Shown here: positions 6,136 to 12,996 of the stretch, piece by piece
How the letters are laid out: each line of letters opens with the position of its first letter
Numbering within the stretch: position 1 is the stretch's first letter
NCBI GenBank assembly: GCA_002839125.1
Contig: PGXI01000022.1
Span: 1-14,741, forward strand
Direction: 5' to 3'
DNA length: 14,741 nucleotides
Source: Tenericutes bacterium HGW-Tenericutes-5
GTDB taxonomy: Bacteria; Bacillota_I; Bacilli_A; Izemoplasmatales; Hujiaoplasmataceae
Translations under genes and position numbers: made by a program
The notes under the pieces: generated by a model
The model's database searches: none
The model's input: only the letters and a program-made list of their open reading frames with translations
Told to the model about the DNA's origin: nothing

Positions 6136-6144
6136 ACTATATCA
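6136..6144 (-). promoter_or_regulatory. Extended -10 promoter of the methyltransferase gene
   Basis: TG-A-TATAGT on the minus strand (6144-6136). The predicted start would leave a leader of only about 15 nt before the preferred ATG at 6114. No good -35 at 17 bases. Confidence 0.45.
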
Positions 6145-6180
6145 TATTCTTTTACTTCAAAATACACTTTCAAAATGAAA

Positions 6181-6211
6181 TTAGCATAAAATTAACATAA
6201 ATTACCATAAT
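6181..6211. repeat. Three tandem TTAnCATAA repeats upstream of the importer operon
   Basis: TTAGCATAAAA (6181-6191), TTAACATAAA (6192-6201) and TTACCATAAT (6202-6211) follow one another with a period of 10-11 bases, one helical turn, and a related ACATAAAA lies at 6221-6228. Placed between two divergent genes, they could be an array of regulator sites or a bent-DNA element. In such A+T-rich sequence chance cannot be excluded. Confidence 0.4.
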
Positions 6212-6242
6212 TTAGTTTGAACATAAAAATTTTTAAGACTTT

Positions 6243-6260
6243 ATTCGTGTAAAAACGAAT
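6243..6260. promoter_or_regulatory. Candidate operator in front of the amino-acid importer
   Basis: Perfect inverted repeat ATTCGT (6243-6248) / ACGAAT (6255-6260) with a 6-base centre. It occupies the -35 region of the extended -10 promoter at 6267-6275, the usual position of a repressor operator. The binding protein is unknown. Confidence 0.4.
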
Positions 6261-6266
6261 TACTTG

Positions 6267-6275
6267 TGATAAAAT
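6267..6275 (+). promoter_or_regulatory. Extended -10 promoter of the amino-acid ABC operon
   Basis: TG-A-TAAAAT (6267-6275). The predicted start is near 6282, which would put the Shine-Dalgarno sequence (6287-6293) almost at the 5' end of the mRNA. There is no clear -35; the region is filled by an inverted repeat. Confidence 0.5.
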
Positions 6276-6281
6276 ATTTTC

Positions 6282-6355
6282 AGGTGAAAGGAGAAAGATT
6301 TAAATTTAAAAAAAGCAAAAAATAAACATATTTAAATCTTACTAAATAAAACATG
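6282..6355 (+). promoter_or_regulatory. 5' leader with hairpin-spaced ribosome-binding site
   Basis: The only Shine-Dalgarno sequence, AAAGGAG (6287-6293), lies 59 bases before the ATG at 6353. Between them is a perfect 11-bp inverted repeat, AAGATTTAAAT (6295-6305) / ATTTAAATCTT (6330-6340), with a 24-base A-rich loop. Folding it leaves about 13 unpaired bases between Shine-Dalgarno and ATG, close to a usable spacing. The start itself is secure because an in-frame TAA lies at 6347-6349 and the ATG begins a lipoprotein signal. Hairpins that bring a distant ribosome site near its start are known from phage T4. Confidence 0.6.
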
Positions 6356-7204
6356 AAAAAATTCATAATGGTCTTTTTTATACTATTTACAGTATTTACC
6401 GTCTCAGCTTGTTCAAGCACCACTACTACAACCGCTGATGGAAATAACCCAACCACTACTTCACTACCACCACTAAGAGTCGGGATGGATCTTCGTTATC
6501 CGCCGTTTGAAACGCTTAACCTCCAGTCTGAACCAGAAGGGATTAGCGTTGATATCGCATTAGCCTTCGGAGAGTTTTTAGGTAGAGAAGTTGAAATCGT
6601 CAATACTAATTTCGCTTCTTTAATTCCTTCACTAAACTCTGGAGAAATTGATATTATCATCGCTTCAATGAGTATAACTGAAGAAAGAAGCCAAAGCGTT
6701 GATTTCTCTGACCCATACTTCTTCTTCAAGATAATCTCTTTAGTTAATAAAGACTTCGCAGAAGCAAACAACATCACAGAAGATTCAAGCTATGAGGATT
6801 TACTCGCAATTGAAGACTCTAAATTCAGCGGTATTGCATCACAAGTATCCGCAACAATCCCAGAATCTTTCGGTAAAGAAGTTATTATTTCAACTAATCT
6901 TGGAACCGCTGTTGAATCAGTTGTTCAAGGAACAGCTGATATCTTGTTAATGAGTGCTAATCCTGTAGTTGATGGAAATAGAGCTAATCCAAATACAACA
7001 ATCGTTGTTTGGGATTCATTCGTTTCAAGTCCTATTGGCATGGCTGTACAAAAAGGTAATACCGAACTTCTTAATCAAGCCAATGCGTTTATAGCTACCT
7101 TTACACAAACTGGTGGTTTATACGAAGTTTTAGCCGACAAATGGGACGCAGAAATCATTGAAGGGTTAGGTAGATATGGTCTCGAATTCTTTATCACTGA
7201 ATAA
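6353..7204 (+). CDS. Amino-acid ABC transporter substrate-binding lipoprotein
   Basis: Extracellular solute-binding protein of family 3 (type 2 periplasmic-binding fold) for polar amino acids. It starts with MKK, a hydrophobic segment and lipobox V17-S-A-C20, so mature C20 is lipid-anchored to the membrane. A Thr/Ser/Asn-rich tether (21-38) follows. The binding domain shows LRVGMDLRYPPFE (41-53), GISVDIALAFGEFLG (63-77), LNSGEIDIIIASMSIT (94-109) and the ligand-carboxylate arginine R112 in EERSQSVDFSDPYFF, all typical of the family. Length 283 aa is normal. It is the first gene of a three-gene operon and its 3' end overlaps the permease by 29 bases. The specific amino acid cannot be told. Its own ribosome site is separated by a stem-loop. 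Confidence 0.93.
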   Translation: MKKFIMVFFILFTVFTVSACSSTTTTTADGNNPTTTSLPPLRVGMDLRYPPFETLNLQSEPEGISVDIALAFGEFLGREVEIVNTNFASLIPSLNSGEIDIIIASMSITEERSQSVDFSDPYFFFKIISLVNKDFAEANNITEDSSYEDLLAIEDSKFSGIASQVSATIPESFGKEVIISTNLGTAVESVVQGTADILLMSANPVVDGNRANPNTTIVVWDSFVSSPIGMAVQKGNTELLNQANAFIATFTQTGGLYEVLADKWDAEIIEGLGRYGLEFFITE

Positions 7205-7934
7205 ACTAAAAACAATAATTTCATACATAGCGGCGATTATGACAGTAATCGCCTTTATGGTGTTTGTAGCTTTAAGACAAACAGATGATTTCTCATTTGA
7301 ACCATTTTTTCCTTATCGAAATGTAATTCTAAACGGAATCAAGAATACCATCTTCGTATCAATCATCTCCCTTCTAGGAAGTATGGTTTTAGGTTTTATT
7401 CTCTATCTATTACAAAAATCAAAAATCAAATACTTTAATGCTCTTATCGATGTCTTTACCGAAATTATTTATGGAACTCCTCTTTTGGTGTTAATTATCG
7501 TAACCGCATTTTTAATCGGTCCGGCATTTAACTCTTACAACCGCAATCTATTTGGCGTTCTTGCGTTAATTATCTATATGTCACCATATATGAAAAATGT
7601 CTATAAAGCGGCTTTTTCCTCTATCTCACATGATCAATATCTTGCGATGGATTTATTCGGTTTCACTTCATTTCAACGCTACTTTTATATCATCATTCCG
7701 CAAGTAATAAGAATCTTAATGCCACCGTTAATGAACAACTTCTCACTCATTATTAAAGGTAGTGCGCTATTAAATCTCTTAAGCTACCCAGAACTTTTCT
7801 TCACCATCGATGTTGCTCAATCAAGGAACTTCGCTTATGTTGAAGGCTATATTTTAATGTGGGGCTTATATCTTTTGATAACCATTCCACTTTCACAATT
7901 TACAAAATACATTGAAAGGAAGTTATCATTATGA
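7176..7934 (+). CDS. Amino-acid ABC transporter permease
   Basis: HisM/GlnP-type inner-membrane permease, about 252 residues with roughly five to six hydrophobic segments (about 13-34, 58-78, 88-112, 122-137, 172-195, 222-240). FPYRNVILNGIKNTIFVSIISLLGS is the typical GiwvTlxlt entry segment. The cytoplasmic EAA loop is present but degenerate (SISHDQYLAMDLFGFTSFQRYFYIIIPQVIR): the usual EAA is replaced by LAM, while the following G and the IIPQ element remain. The ATG at 7176 lies inside the binding-protein gene with GAAGGGTTAGG upstream; the next ATG (7240) has no ribosome site. It ends with TGA in an ATGA overlap with the ATPase gene, so the two are translationally coupled and TGA is a stop codon here. 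Confidence 0.92.
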   Translation: MVSNSLSLNKLKTIISYIAAIMTVIAFMVFVALRQTDDFSFEPFFPYRNVILNGIKNTIFVSIISLLGSMVLGFILYLLQKSKIKYFNALIDVFTEIIYGTPLLVLIIVTAFLIGPAFNSYNRNLFGVLALIIYMSPYMKNVYKAAFSSISHDQYLAMDLFGFTSFQRYFYIIIPQVIRILMPPLMNNFSLIIKGSALLNLLSYPELFFTIDVAQSRNFAYVEGYILMWGLYLLITIPLSQFTKYIERKLSL

Positions 7935-8635
7935 AACTAGAAATCACAGGAATTAACCATACTTATGACGTGGATGTATTAAAAGATTTGAACTTTAGTT
8001 TAGATAATCATAACTCTATCGCTATTATCGGTGTTTCCGGTAGTGGTAAATCAACACTCCTTAGATTAATGTCAGGACTAGAAAAACCAACCTCAGGAAC
8101 AATTAAAATCAATGATTTATCAGTTGATAACCCTGAGTATAAGAAACATGTTGGTTTCGTCTTCCAACAACACAATCTATTTCCACATTTATCATTAAAA
8201 CGAAATATTACTTTAATCCTAGAAAAAACAAGAAACAAACCTAAAGAAGAAGCCGAAGAAACCGCAATGAAATATTTGAAACTTCTTCACTTAGAAGATC
8301 AAGTAAATAAATTACCAAAAAATGTGTCTGGCGGTCAAGCCCAAAGAGCTTCCATAGCTAGAGCTTTATCAGTAGATCCGGAAATAATATTCTTAGATGA
8401 ACCTACTGCTTCTTTAGACCCGATTCTAACCCATGAAGTTTTAACTGCAGTTGAAGAATTAAAAGGTTTAGGTAAGTCTTTCATCTTCGTTACTCATGTC
8501 TTAAGTTTTGTTAAAGACTTTGCGGACTACGTAATATATATGCATGAAGGTAAAATTCATGAATGCGGAATACCTGATATCTTAGAAAATCCTAAAACAA
8601 ATGAGCTTAATGAATTCATGAAAAAAGTGAGATAA
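7931..8635 (+). CDS. Amino-acid ABC transporter ATP-binding protein
   Basis: Cytoplasmic ATPase of a polar amino-acid importer (GlnQ/HisP type), 234 residues. Walker A GVSGSGKS (34-41), Q-loop FVFQQHNLFPHLS (76-88), signature VSGGQAQR (132-139), Walker B IIFLDEP (152-158), D-loop SLD (161-163) and switch histidine H189 (FVTH) are all intact. AAAGGAAG lies about 8 bases before the ATG, which overlaps the permease stop. No regulatory C-terminal domain is present, matching short importer ATPases. The last codons form one arm of the shared terminator, and the stop codon touches the stop codon of the convergent KamA-family gene. Confidence 0.95.
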   Translation: MKLEITGINHTYDVDVLKDLNFSLDNHNSIAIIGVSGSGKSTLLRLMSGLEKPTSGTIKINDLSVDNPEYKKHVGFVFQQHNLFPHLSLKRNITLILEKTRNKPKEEAEETAMKYLKLLHLEDQVNKLPKNVSGGQAQRASIARALSVDPEIIFLDEPTASLDPILTHEVLTAVEELKGLGKSFIFVTHVLSFVKDFADYVIYMHEGKIHECGIPDILENPKTNELNEFMKKVR

Positions 8636-8652
8636 TCAAATCTCACTTTTTT
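8621..8652. terminator. Bidirectional terminator shared by the ABC operon and the KamA-family gene
   Basis: Stem AAAAAAGTGAGA (8621-8632) / TCTCACTTTTTT (8641-8652), extendable by one pair, with a 6-base loop and T-tracts on both strands. Both stop codons (TAA 8633-8635 plus; TGA 8638-8636 minus) lie in or at the loop, so each gene's last codons form one arm. Confidence 0.85.
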
Positions 8653-9739
8653 TTATATAGTCTAAATTTTCATCAAGCCAAACAGCTAATTCATCGATTG
8701 TCTTCATAAAAATCTTGTTCGCATCTTCATCGTATTTATTTTGATGAAACTTGAAAATAACAGCCTCATCAGTCTTACCAAATATTTCAATCTTTCCTCG
8801 TTTATGTGACATAACAAATCGAAATGCTTTAGAAATTCCATTAAGCTTTTCTCTTGCTTTACTTACAATATCAATACCGCGTGATAGAGGAACTTGAAAG
8901 TGAACTCCACCCTTTACTGGTCGACATTGAAACAAGTAATATGGCTCAACACCGGCATTTACCAAACCATTAAATAGTCTTGCGATAGTATTTTCATTAT
9001 CATTAACACCATTTAAAAGCACAGTTTGATTTCTGATTATTAATCCTTGCTTCTTTAAAGCTCTAATTGCTTTTTTTGCTTCTTCAGTAAGTTCTAACTC
9101 GTGATTAAAATGAGTTACTATAATTATTTCTTTTTTCTTTGTATAAATATTTAAAATTCTAAGCAAATCTAAGTCATCATAAATTCTATCCGGTTTAACC
9201 ACGATACTTCTCGTCCCAAACCTTATGAAATCTAAATGATCCATACCACATAACTCTTTTAAGTAACCTTCAATTAGATCATTGCTCATGGTAAAAGCAT
9301 CTCCACCGGTAATCAAAACATTATTGACTTCCTTATGGTTTCTTATATATTCGATTGCTTGATCTTTTCTTTCCAATATTTCAGTTTGGGTATAACCAAC
9401 CATTCGCTTTCTAAAACAATGTCTACAGTACATAAAGCAATTATTAGTGCATAGAACTAAAGCGGTTTGTTTGTACTTATGTTGTAATCCTAACATTTTT
9501 GTATTACTGGCTTCACCAGAAGTATCTTCTTCTCCGAAAAGACTCGCTTCTAAAACACTTGGGATAGCTAACTTTCTAATTGGGTCTTGATCATTATCAA
9601 AATCAATTAAATCATAGTAATACTCGGGTATCCGCATTGGATGCCTTTTTATTATTTCTTGTAGTTTTTGTTTTTCATCATCACTGTAATTAACTCTTTC
9701 AAAAATCTCACCCAATTGAGTAATTACCTTCTCTTTCAT
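8636..9739 (-). CDS. KamA-family radical SAM protein (lysine 2,3-aminomutase-like)
   Basis: Member of the lysine 2,3-aminomutase (KamA/EpmB) radical SAM superfamily, about 367 residues. The cluster motif is C101-x3-C105-x2-C108 (NNCFMYCRHCFRKR), with R110 at the position of the substrate-carboxylate arginine of KamA. LITGGDAF follows as the GGE-type SAM loop, and VPYYLFQCRPVKGG-like text (EPYYLFQCRPVKGGVHF) matches the barrel end. The PLP-binding lysine motif of true aminomutases (PGGGGKxP, or SKTP in EpmB) is absent; the C-terminus instead has FVMSHKRGKIEIFGK. PLP dependence and aminomutase activity are therefore uncertain. Start: a GTG at 9748 is 1 base from AAAGGG; the ATG at 9739 is 10 bases away and preferred. 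Strong own promoter. Stop is TGA. Confidence 0.85.
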   Translation of the reverse strand: MKEKVITQLGEIFERVNYSDDEKQKLQEIIKRHPMRIPEYYYDLIDFDNDQDPIRKLAIPSVLEASLFGEEDTSGEASNTKMLGLQHKYKQTALVLCTNNCFMYCRHCFRKRMVGYTQTEILERKDQAIEYIRNHKEVNNVLITGGDAFTMSNDLIEGYLKELCGMDHLDFIRFGTRSIVVKPDRIYDDLDLLRILNIYTKKKEIIIVTHFNHELELTEEAKKAIRALKKQGLIIRNQTVLLNGVNDNENTIARLFNGLVNAGVEPYYLFQCRPVKGGVHFQVPLSRGIDIVSKAREKLNGISKAFRFVMSHKRGKIEIFGKTDEAVIFKFHQNKYDEDANKIFMKTIDELAVWLDENLDYIKKSEI

Positions 9740-9774
9740 CTCCTTCACACCCTTTATATATTTATTACAATTTC

Positions 9775-9803
9775 ATTTTACACCAATTTTAAAATTTTGA
9801 CAA
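9775..9803 (-). promoter_or_regulatory. Promoter of the KamA-family gene
   Basis: TTGTCA (9803-9798), 17 bases, TAAAAT (9780-9775) on the minus strand, each one mismatch from consensus. Predicted start is about 9768, with a leader of roughly 30 nt. It directly follows the terminator of the upstream operon. Confidence 0.7.
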
Positions 9804-9809
9804 ACTAAC

Positions 9810-9838
9810 AAAAAAGCAGAAGAATTTTTCTTCTGCTT
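9810..9838 (-). terminator. Terminator of the MFS / HPr-kinase-like operon
   Basis: Perfect 11-bp stem AAGCAGAAGAA (9814-9824) / TTCTTCTGCTT (9828-9838) with a 3-base loop, followed on the minus strand by TTTTTTG. It separates the operon from the KamA-family gene. Confidence 0.85.
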
Positions 9839-9883
9839 AATGAAGTTTAAATTAAAAATAATTAAAGCGAAATATCTAGAGAC

Positions 9884-10771
9884 TTAACTAACTGTTTCGT
9901 CTTCAAATTTACCTTCTAAATACTTTTCTAGATATTCAACACTATCATAATTCTTAGTTGCATAAAATCTGATAATATCAATTTCTTCAACGATTTTAGT
10001 AATTATACTTACAATATTATCTATTGTTTCCACATGCCCAATATTAATTGTATTTCTAAAGATTAACTCCACCTTTGTCTTACTATCCAAATGTTCAATA
10101 AAAGGAGCTAACTCTTTTTCTAAAAAAACAATCATTCTTATTCTTCTCGTTAGGTTTTTACTTAAACTATCCTTACCGCTAAATGGACTACCAGTCACAA
10201 ACAACATTCCGCTCTTTACAAATATTAAAGGCTTATCATCATTTATAAGTTCTACTCTATCCTTAAAATAAAAACGCCACATTGTTGATTGGGTGGATTT
10301 TCCAACTGTTGATTTTCCAGCAAACAAAATTGCTTGATCATCAAAACTTATCGCACTAGCGTGAAGTGGTAAATATCCTTCCATAAGGGCAATTTCCATA
10401 AATATTACACCGCTTAAAGCATACTCTTGCATCGCTAAATCTTTGATGCTTAATCGGTTCAACTTAATCTCACAAGTCTTTCTTAATTTATCAAAATATA
10501 CCAACTGTGACAACACGCGCGTTCCCGGATGATAGACTTTAACAACCTCTAATGTTTGACTTAAATAATAATCGCGGTTATCAATCTTAGTTAAACCATC
10601 GATATCAATTTCTTCAATATCATCTACTATCATACAATTAATCCGATATCTCGCTTCTTCAACCAAGACGATATATTGTTCAATATTTCCGCGAAAATAA
10701 TCATCAAAGTTGTAAGTATATTCAATTACGATATCAGCTACTTTAATCTTAACTGTTTTCAAAAAAATCAT
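9884..10771 (-). CDS. HPr kinase / PEPCK-like P-loop protein
   Basis: A 295-residue protein whose second half resembles the HprK/PEP-carboxykinase-like kinases: LHASAISFDDQAILFAG (136-152), Walker A G152-KSTV-GKS (152-159), INDDKPLI (176-183) as the acidic metal site, and GSPFSGK (194-200), equivalent to the PWSGK element. The first ~130 residues are not recognised. Such relatives of HPr kinase are often found beside transporters or peptide-modification genes and phosphorylate unknown substrates; they are not the true carbon-catabolite HPr kinase, which has another N-terminus. It follows the MFS gene by 18 bases and shares its promoter. AAAGGGA is only 1 base before the ATG; a TTG three codons on would have a 10-base spacing, so the exact start is uncertain. 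No adjacent precursor peptide or PqqD-like gene was seen. Confidence 0.75.
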   Translation of the reverse strand: MIFLKTVKIKVADIVIEYTYNFDDYFRGNIEQYIVLVEEARYRINCMIVDDIEEIDIDGLTKIDNRDYYLSQTLEVVKVYHPGTRVLSQLVYFDKLRKTCEIKLNRLSIKDLAMQEYALSGVIFMEIALMEGYLPLHASAISFDDQAILFAGKSTVGKSTQSTMWRFYFKDRVELINDDKPLIFVKSGMLFVTGSPFSGKDSLSKNLTRRIRMIVFLEKELAPFIEHLDSKTKVELIFRNTINIGHVETIDNIVSIITKIVEEIDIIRFYATKNYDSVEYLEKYLEGKFEDETVS

Positions 10772-10789
10772 TCCCTTTAAAATAAATTT

Positions 10790-12016
10790 TTAATTATTTA
10801 CTTCTAACAACTTTGAATCATTGATATGATTATTTTTTAATCTTGTAAATAATAATAACGGTACTACTAAAAGTATAGCGGTTACTAAATAGAGCTCAGT
10901 TACGTTAAACCATAAAGCCAGTACCACCATTAATCCCCCAGACAATAACTGCCCAATCGCATCCAATTGACCAGAACTCGATAAGACTGTTGCCTTAACT
11001 TTTGAAGGTGTATTCTTGACCAAGATAGTATCAAGGAGTGGATAGGTTCCACCTCTTGAAATGGAAAAGAAAATAAAACCAAATAAAGCAAAGTAAATAT
11101 TCGGCAAATAAGCAAAACCAATGATTCCTAAAATCATCATCAAGGTAAGATTGAAAGCCCAAATATAAATATGATGTCCCTTCTTCAAGTACTTCTTAAC
11201 TATATTTAACATTATATAACTAAAAATCGCAACACTGGCATTGATAATGGAAAGAATCCAAATCGGTGCGATATCAAGAGTGGTACGAAAATCTAAACCA
11301 TCTAAAATAAACACCTCATAAGTCCTATCAATGCCCTCACTATACAAGCCATAAAATAACATAATGAAAAACATTATTCTTAATACCCGGTGCTTTTTAA
11401 TATGAGAAAAACCATCTACTAATTGTCCATAATATCTTTTATAAAATTGACCTGGTTTGATATCTTCTCTTTCTCTTGTTTCCTTCATGAAAAAAATCAA
11501 GAAAACCGCTAAAAACAAACTTAATCCACCTGCAACAAACAATGCAATTCTTATATCTTTTAAACCGATGACAGCGGCTAATATTATCCCTAATACACTT
11601 GCTAGTTGATAGCCTTGCGATGCTTGAATCATCACTTTTTCAATATTCTCATTTTTAATCTCATCACTAATCCAAGCGTCAAGCGCACCACTGATAAAGG
11701 TATACCCAAATCCCCAAATAAACTGTGCTAAGAATATTAATAAGAAGACTATTGTCAAACCCTCGATAAAAATCCCGATACTCATTACAAACAAACCAAT
11801 GATGACACTTAATTTCCTTGATTTTAAATCCGCAACTATCCCAGTCGGAACTTCAAAAATAAAAATCGAAATCTCCATCGCTGAACCAATTAAAATAAGT
11901 TCATAAACCTTTAAACTCGCAACGTCAATTCTATACAACCCAGCTGCGGTAAAAAGCATATGAAAACTTATTCCCATAAATATCCTTGTTAAATAATAAA
12001 TTGTTGTCTGTTTCAT
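10790..12016 (-). CDS. MFS transporter
   Basis: A 408-residue major facilitator superfamily protein, probably a drug-efflux-type antiporter in the cytoplasmic membrane. Hydrophobic helices run through the whole length, about 12 segments. Motif A is seen in the loop after helix 2 as G59-IVAD-LKSRK (59-68), and a helix-4 motif FISGALDAWISDE (107-119) is typical of a Gram-positive MFS group often labelled tetracycline-resistance-like. A central loop (about 178-210) is basic and hydrophilic. The start has AGAGGA 7 bases upstream of the ATG. It is the first gene of a two-gene operon with the HPr-kinase-like protein and has a strong promoter. The substrate is unknown; nothing in the sequence shows antibiotic resistance. 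Confidence 0.88.
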   Translation of the reverse strand: MKQTTIYYLTRIFMGISFHMLFTAAGLYRIDVASLKVYELILIGSAMEISIFIFEVPTGIVADLKSRKLSVIIGLFVMSIGIFIEGLTIVFLLIFLAQFIWGFGYTFISGALDAWISDEIKNENIEKVMIQASQGYQLASVLGIILAAVIGLKDIRIALFVAGGLSLFLAVFLIFFMKETREREDIKPGQFYKRYYGQLVDGFSHIKKHRVLRIMFFIMLFYGLYSEGIDRTYEVFILDGLDFRTTLDIAPIWILSIINASVAIFSYIMLNIVKKYLKKGHHIYIWAFNLTLMMILGIIGFAYLPNIYFALFGFIFFSISRGGTYPLLDTILVKNTPSKVKATVLSSSGQLDAIGQLLSGGLMVVLALWFNVTELYLVTAILLVVPLLLFTRLKNNHINDSKLLEVNN

Positions 12017-12047
12017 CTAGTTCCTCTAGAAAAATATGTCTATTAAA

Positions 12048-12076
12048 ATTATAAACTTAAAATCTCTTTTTAACAA
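12048..12076 (-). promoter_or_regulatory. Promoter of the MFS / HPr-kinase-like operon
   Basis: TTGTTA (12076-12071), 17 bases, consensus TATAAT (12053-12048) on the minus strand. Predicted start is near 12041, giving a leader of about 25 nt. Confidence 0.7.
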
Positions 12077-12082
12077 TAAAGA

Positions 12083-12113
12083 ATAAGCACTTCCTTTTAA
12101 AAGAAGTGCTTAT
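12083..12113 (-). terminator. Terminator of the IMPase / ferritin-VIT operon
   Basis: Inverted repeat ATAAGCACTTC (12083-12093) / GAAGTGCTTAT (12103-12113), 11 bp, with a palindromic centre. The minus-strand tail TCTTTATTG is only moderately T-rich, so efficiency may be limited. Confidence 0.6.
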
Positions 12114-12123
12114 AATACTATAG

Positions 12124-12996
12124 TTAAATATTCAAATTTAAAATTCTTTCAATTCCAATACCGATCACAAAGCTTAATCCTGCAACACCTAAACTAATCG
12201 CAGCCATCTGTAAGAACCTTTTCTTAAAGCCGATATTCTTAGCGACGGAGATATACAGATTAAAAAAGAAAATAATAAAAATAACCGTTCCAATCATTAT
12301 TGCTAAAGAAACAAAAGGATTATGAATTAAAAGATATGGTAATACTAACAAGATAACTGTCACAATATAAGCACTACCGGTATAAACTGCGCTCTTTAAA
12401 GCATCAGGGCGATTATCCGCTTTTGATGACAGATATTCGCTCGCTGCCATACTTAAACTCGCAGCGATACCAGTAATAAGTCCACTCAAACTAATAAGCG
12501 TTGTATTTTGAAAAGCAAAAGTTAATCCGGCTAAAGTACCACTTAACTCTACTAAAGCATCGTTCAAACCTAAAACCATTGAACCCACATAATTTAATCT
12601 TTCTTCATCGAGCATATCCAATAGTTTCTGTTCATGTTGTTCTTCTTCACTTGTGATTTGATTAATAACATCTTCATATCCCTTTAATTTAAGATATGCT
12701 TTTTGAGCTTTTTCTTCACCCATTTCCATAACTCTTAAAGTAAAAGTATATCCAAAGATAAAAGTCATAATCCTATAGATAAAGATTAATAATTTACTTT
12801 CTTTAACCTTAACACCACTAATATCTTCCCAAATCTTATAATGTCGCATCTCATCTTTAGCGATCGTCTGTAAAATCTCTTTATTCTTTTCATCCTTCTC
12901 TTTTTTGGCGATATTACGGTAAACATAATACTCAGTAATCTCACCCTTTTGAAATGCTTTTATAATTTTTAATTCATCTTTGCCTAAATTACTCAT
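12124..12996 (-). CDS. Membrane ferritin-like / VIT1 (CCC1) fusion protein
   Basis: A 290-residue fusion of an N-terminal ferritin-like (rubrerythrin) diiron domain with a C-terminal VIT1/CCC1 metal-transporter domain, the layout of membrane-bound ferritin (MbfA). Diiron candidates: E19/E22, E49-x2-H52 (KDEMRH), E94/E95 and E118-x2-H121 (EEEQH). The VIT1 part begins at VLGLNDALVELSGTLAGLTFAF (141-162) and continues with GLITGIAASLSMAASEYLS (172-190), then three more hydrophobic segments to residue ~285. The family moves Fe(II) or Mn(II) across the membrane, and MbfA exports iron with help from the ferritin domain; metal choice here is inferred. A hydrophobic stretch at 69-85 lies inside the ferritin domain. 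The ATG overlaps the end of the upstream phosphatase gene by 8 bases, so translation is coupled. Confidence 0.87.
   Translation of the reverse strand: MSNLGKDELKIIKAFQKGEITEYYVYRNIAKKEKDEKNKEILQTIAKDEMRHYKIWEDISGVKVKESKLLIFIYRIMTFIFGYTFTLRVMEMGEEKAQKAYLKLKGYEDVINQITSEEEQHEQKLLDMLDEERLNYVGSMVLGLNDALVELSGTLAGLTFAFQNTTLISLSGLITGIAASLSMAASEYLSSKADNRPDALKSAVYTGSAYIVTVILLVLPYLLIHNPFVSLAIMIGTVIFIIFFFNLYISVAKNIGFKKRFLQMAAISLGVAGLSFVIGIGIERILNLNI

Noticed and set aside
10930..11121. 63-codon minus-strand ORF inside the MFS gene
   Set aside because: Out-of-frame shadow within a complete MFS transporter; no translation signals.
12012..12026. TCTAG-N5-CTAGA inverted repeat at the MFS start
   Set aside because: Only 5-base arms around the Shine-Dalgarno; too short to claim an operator.
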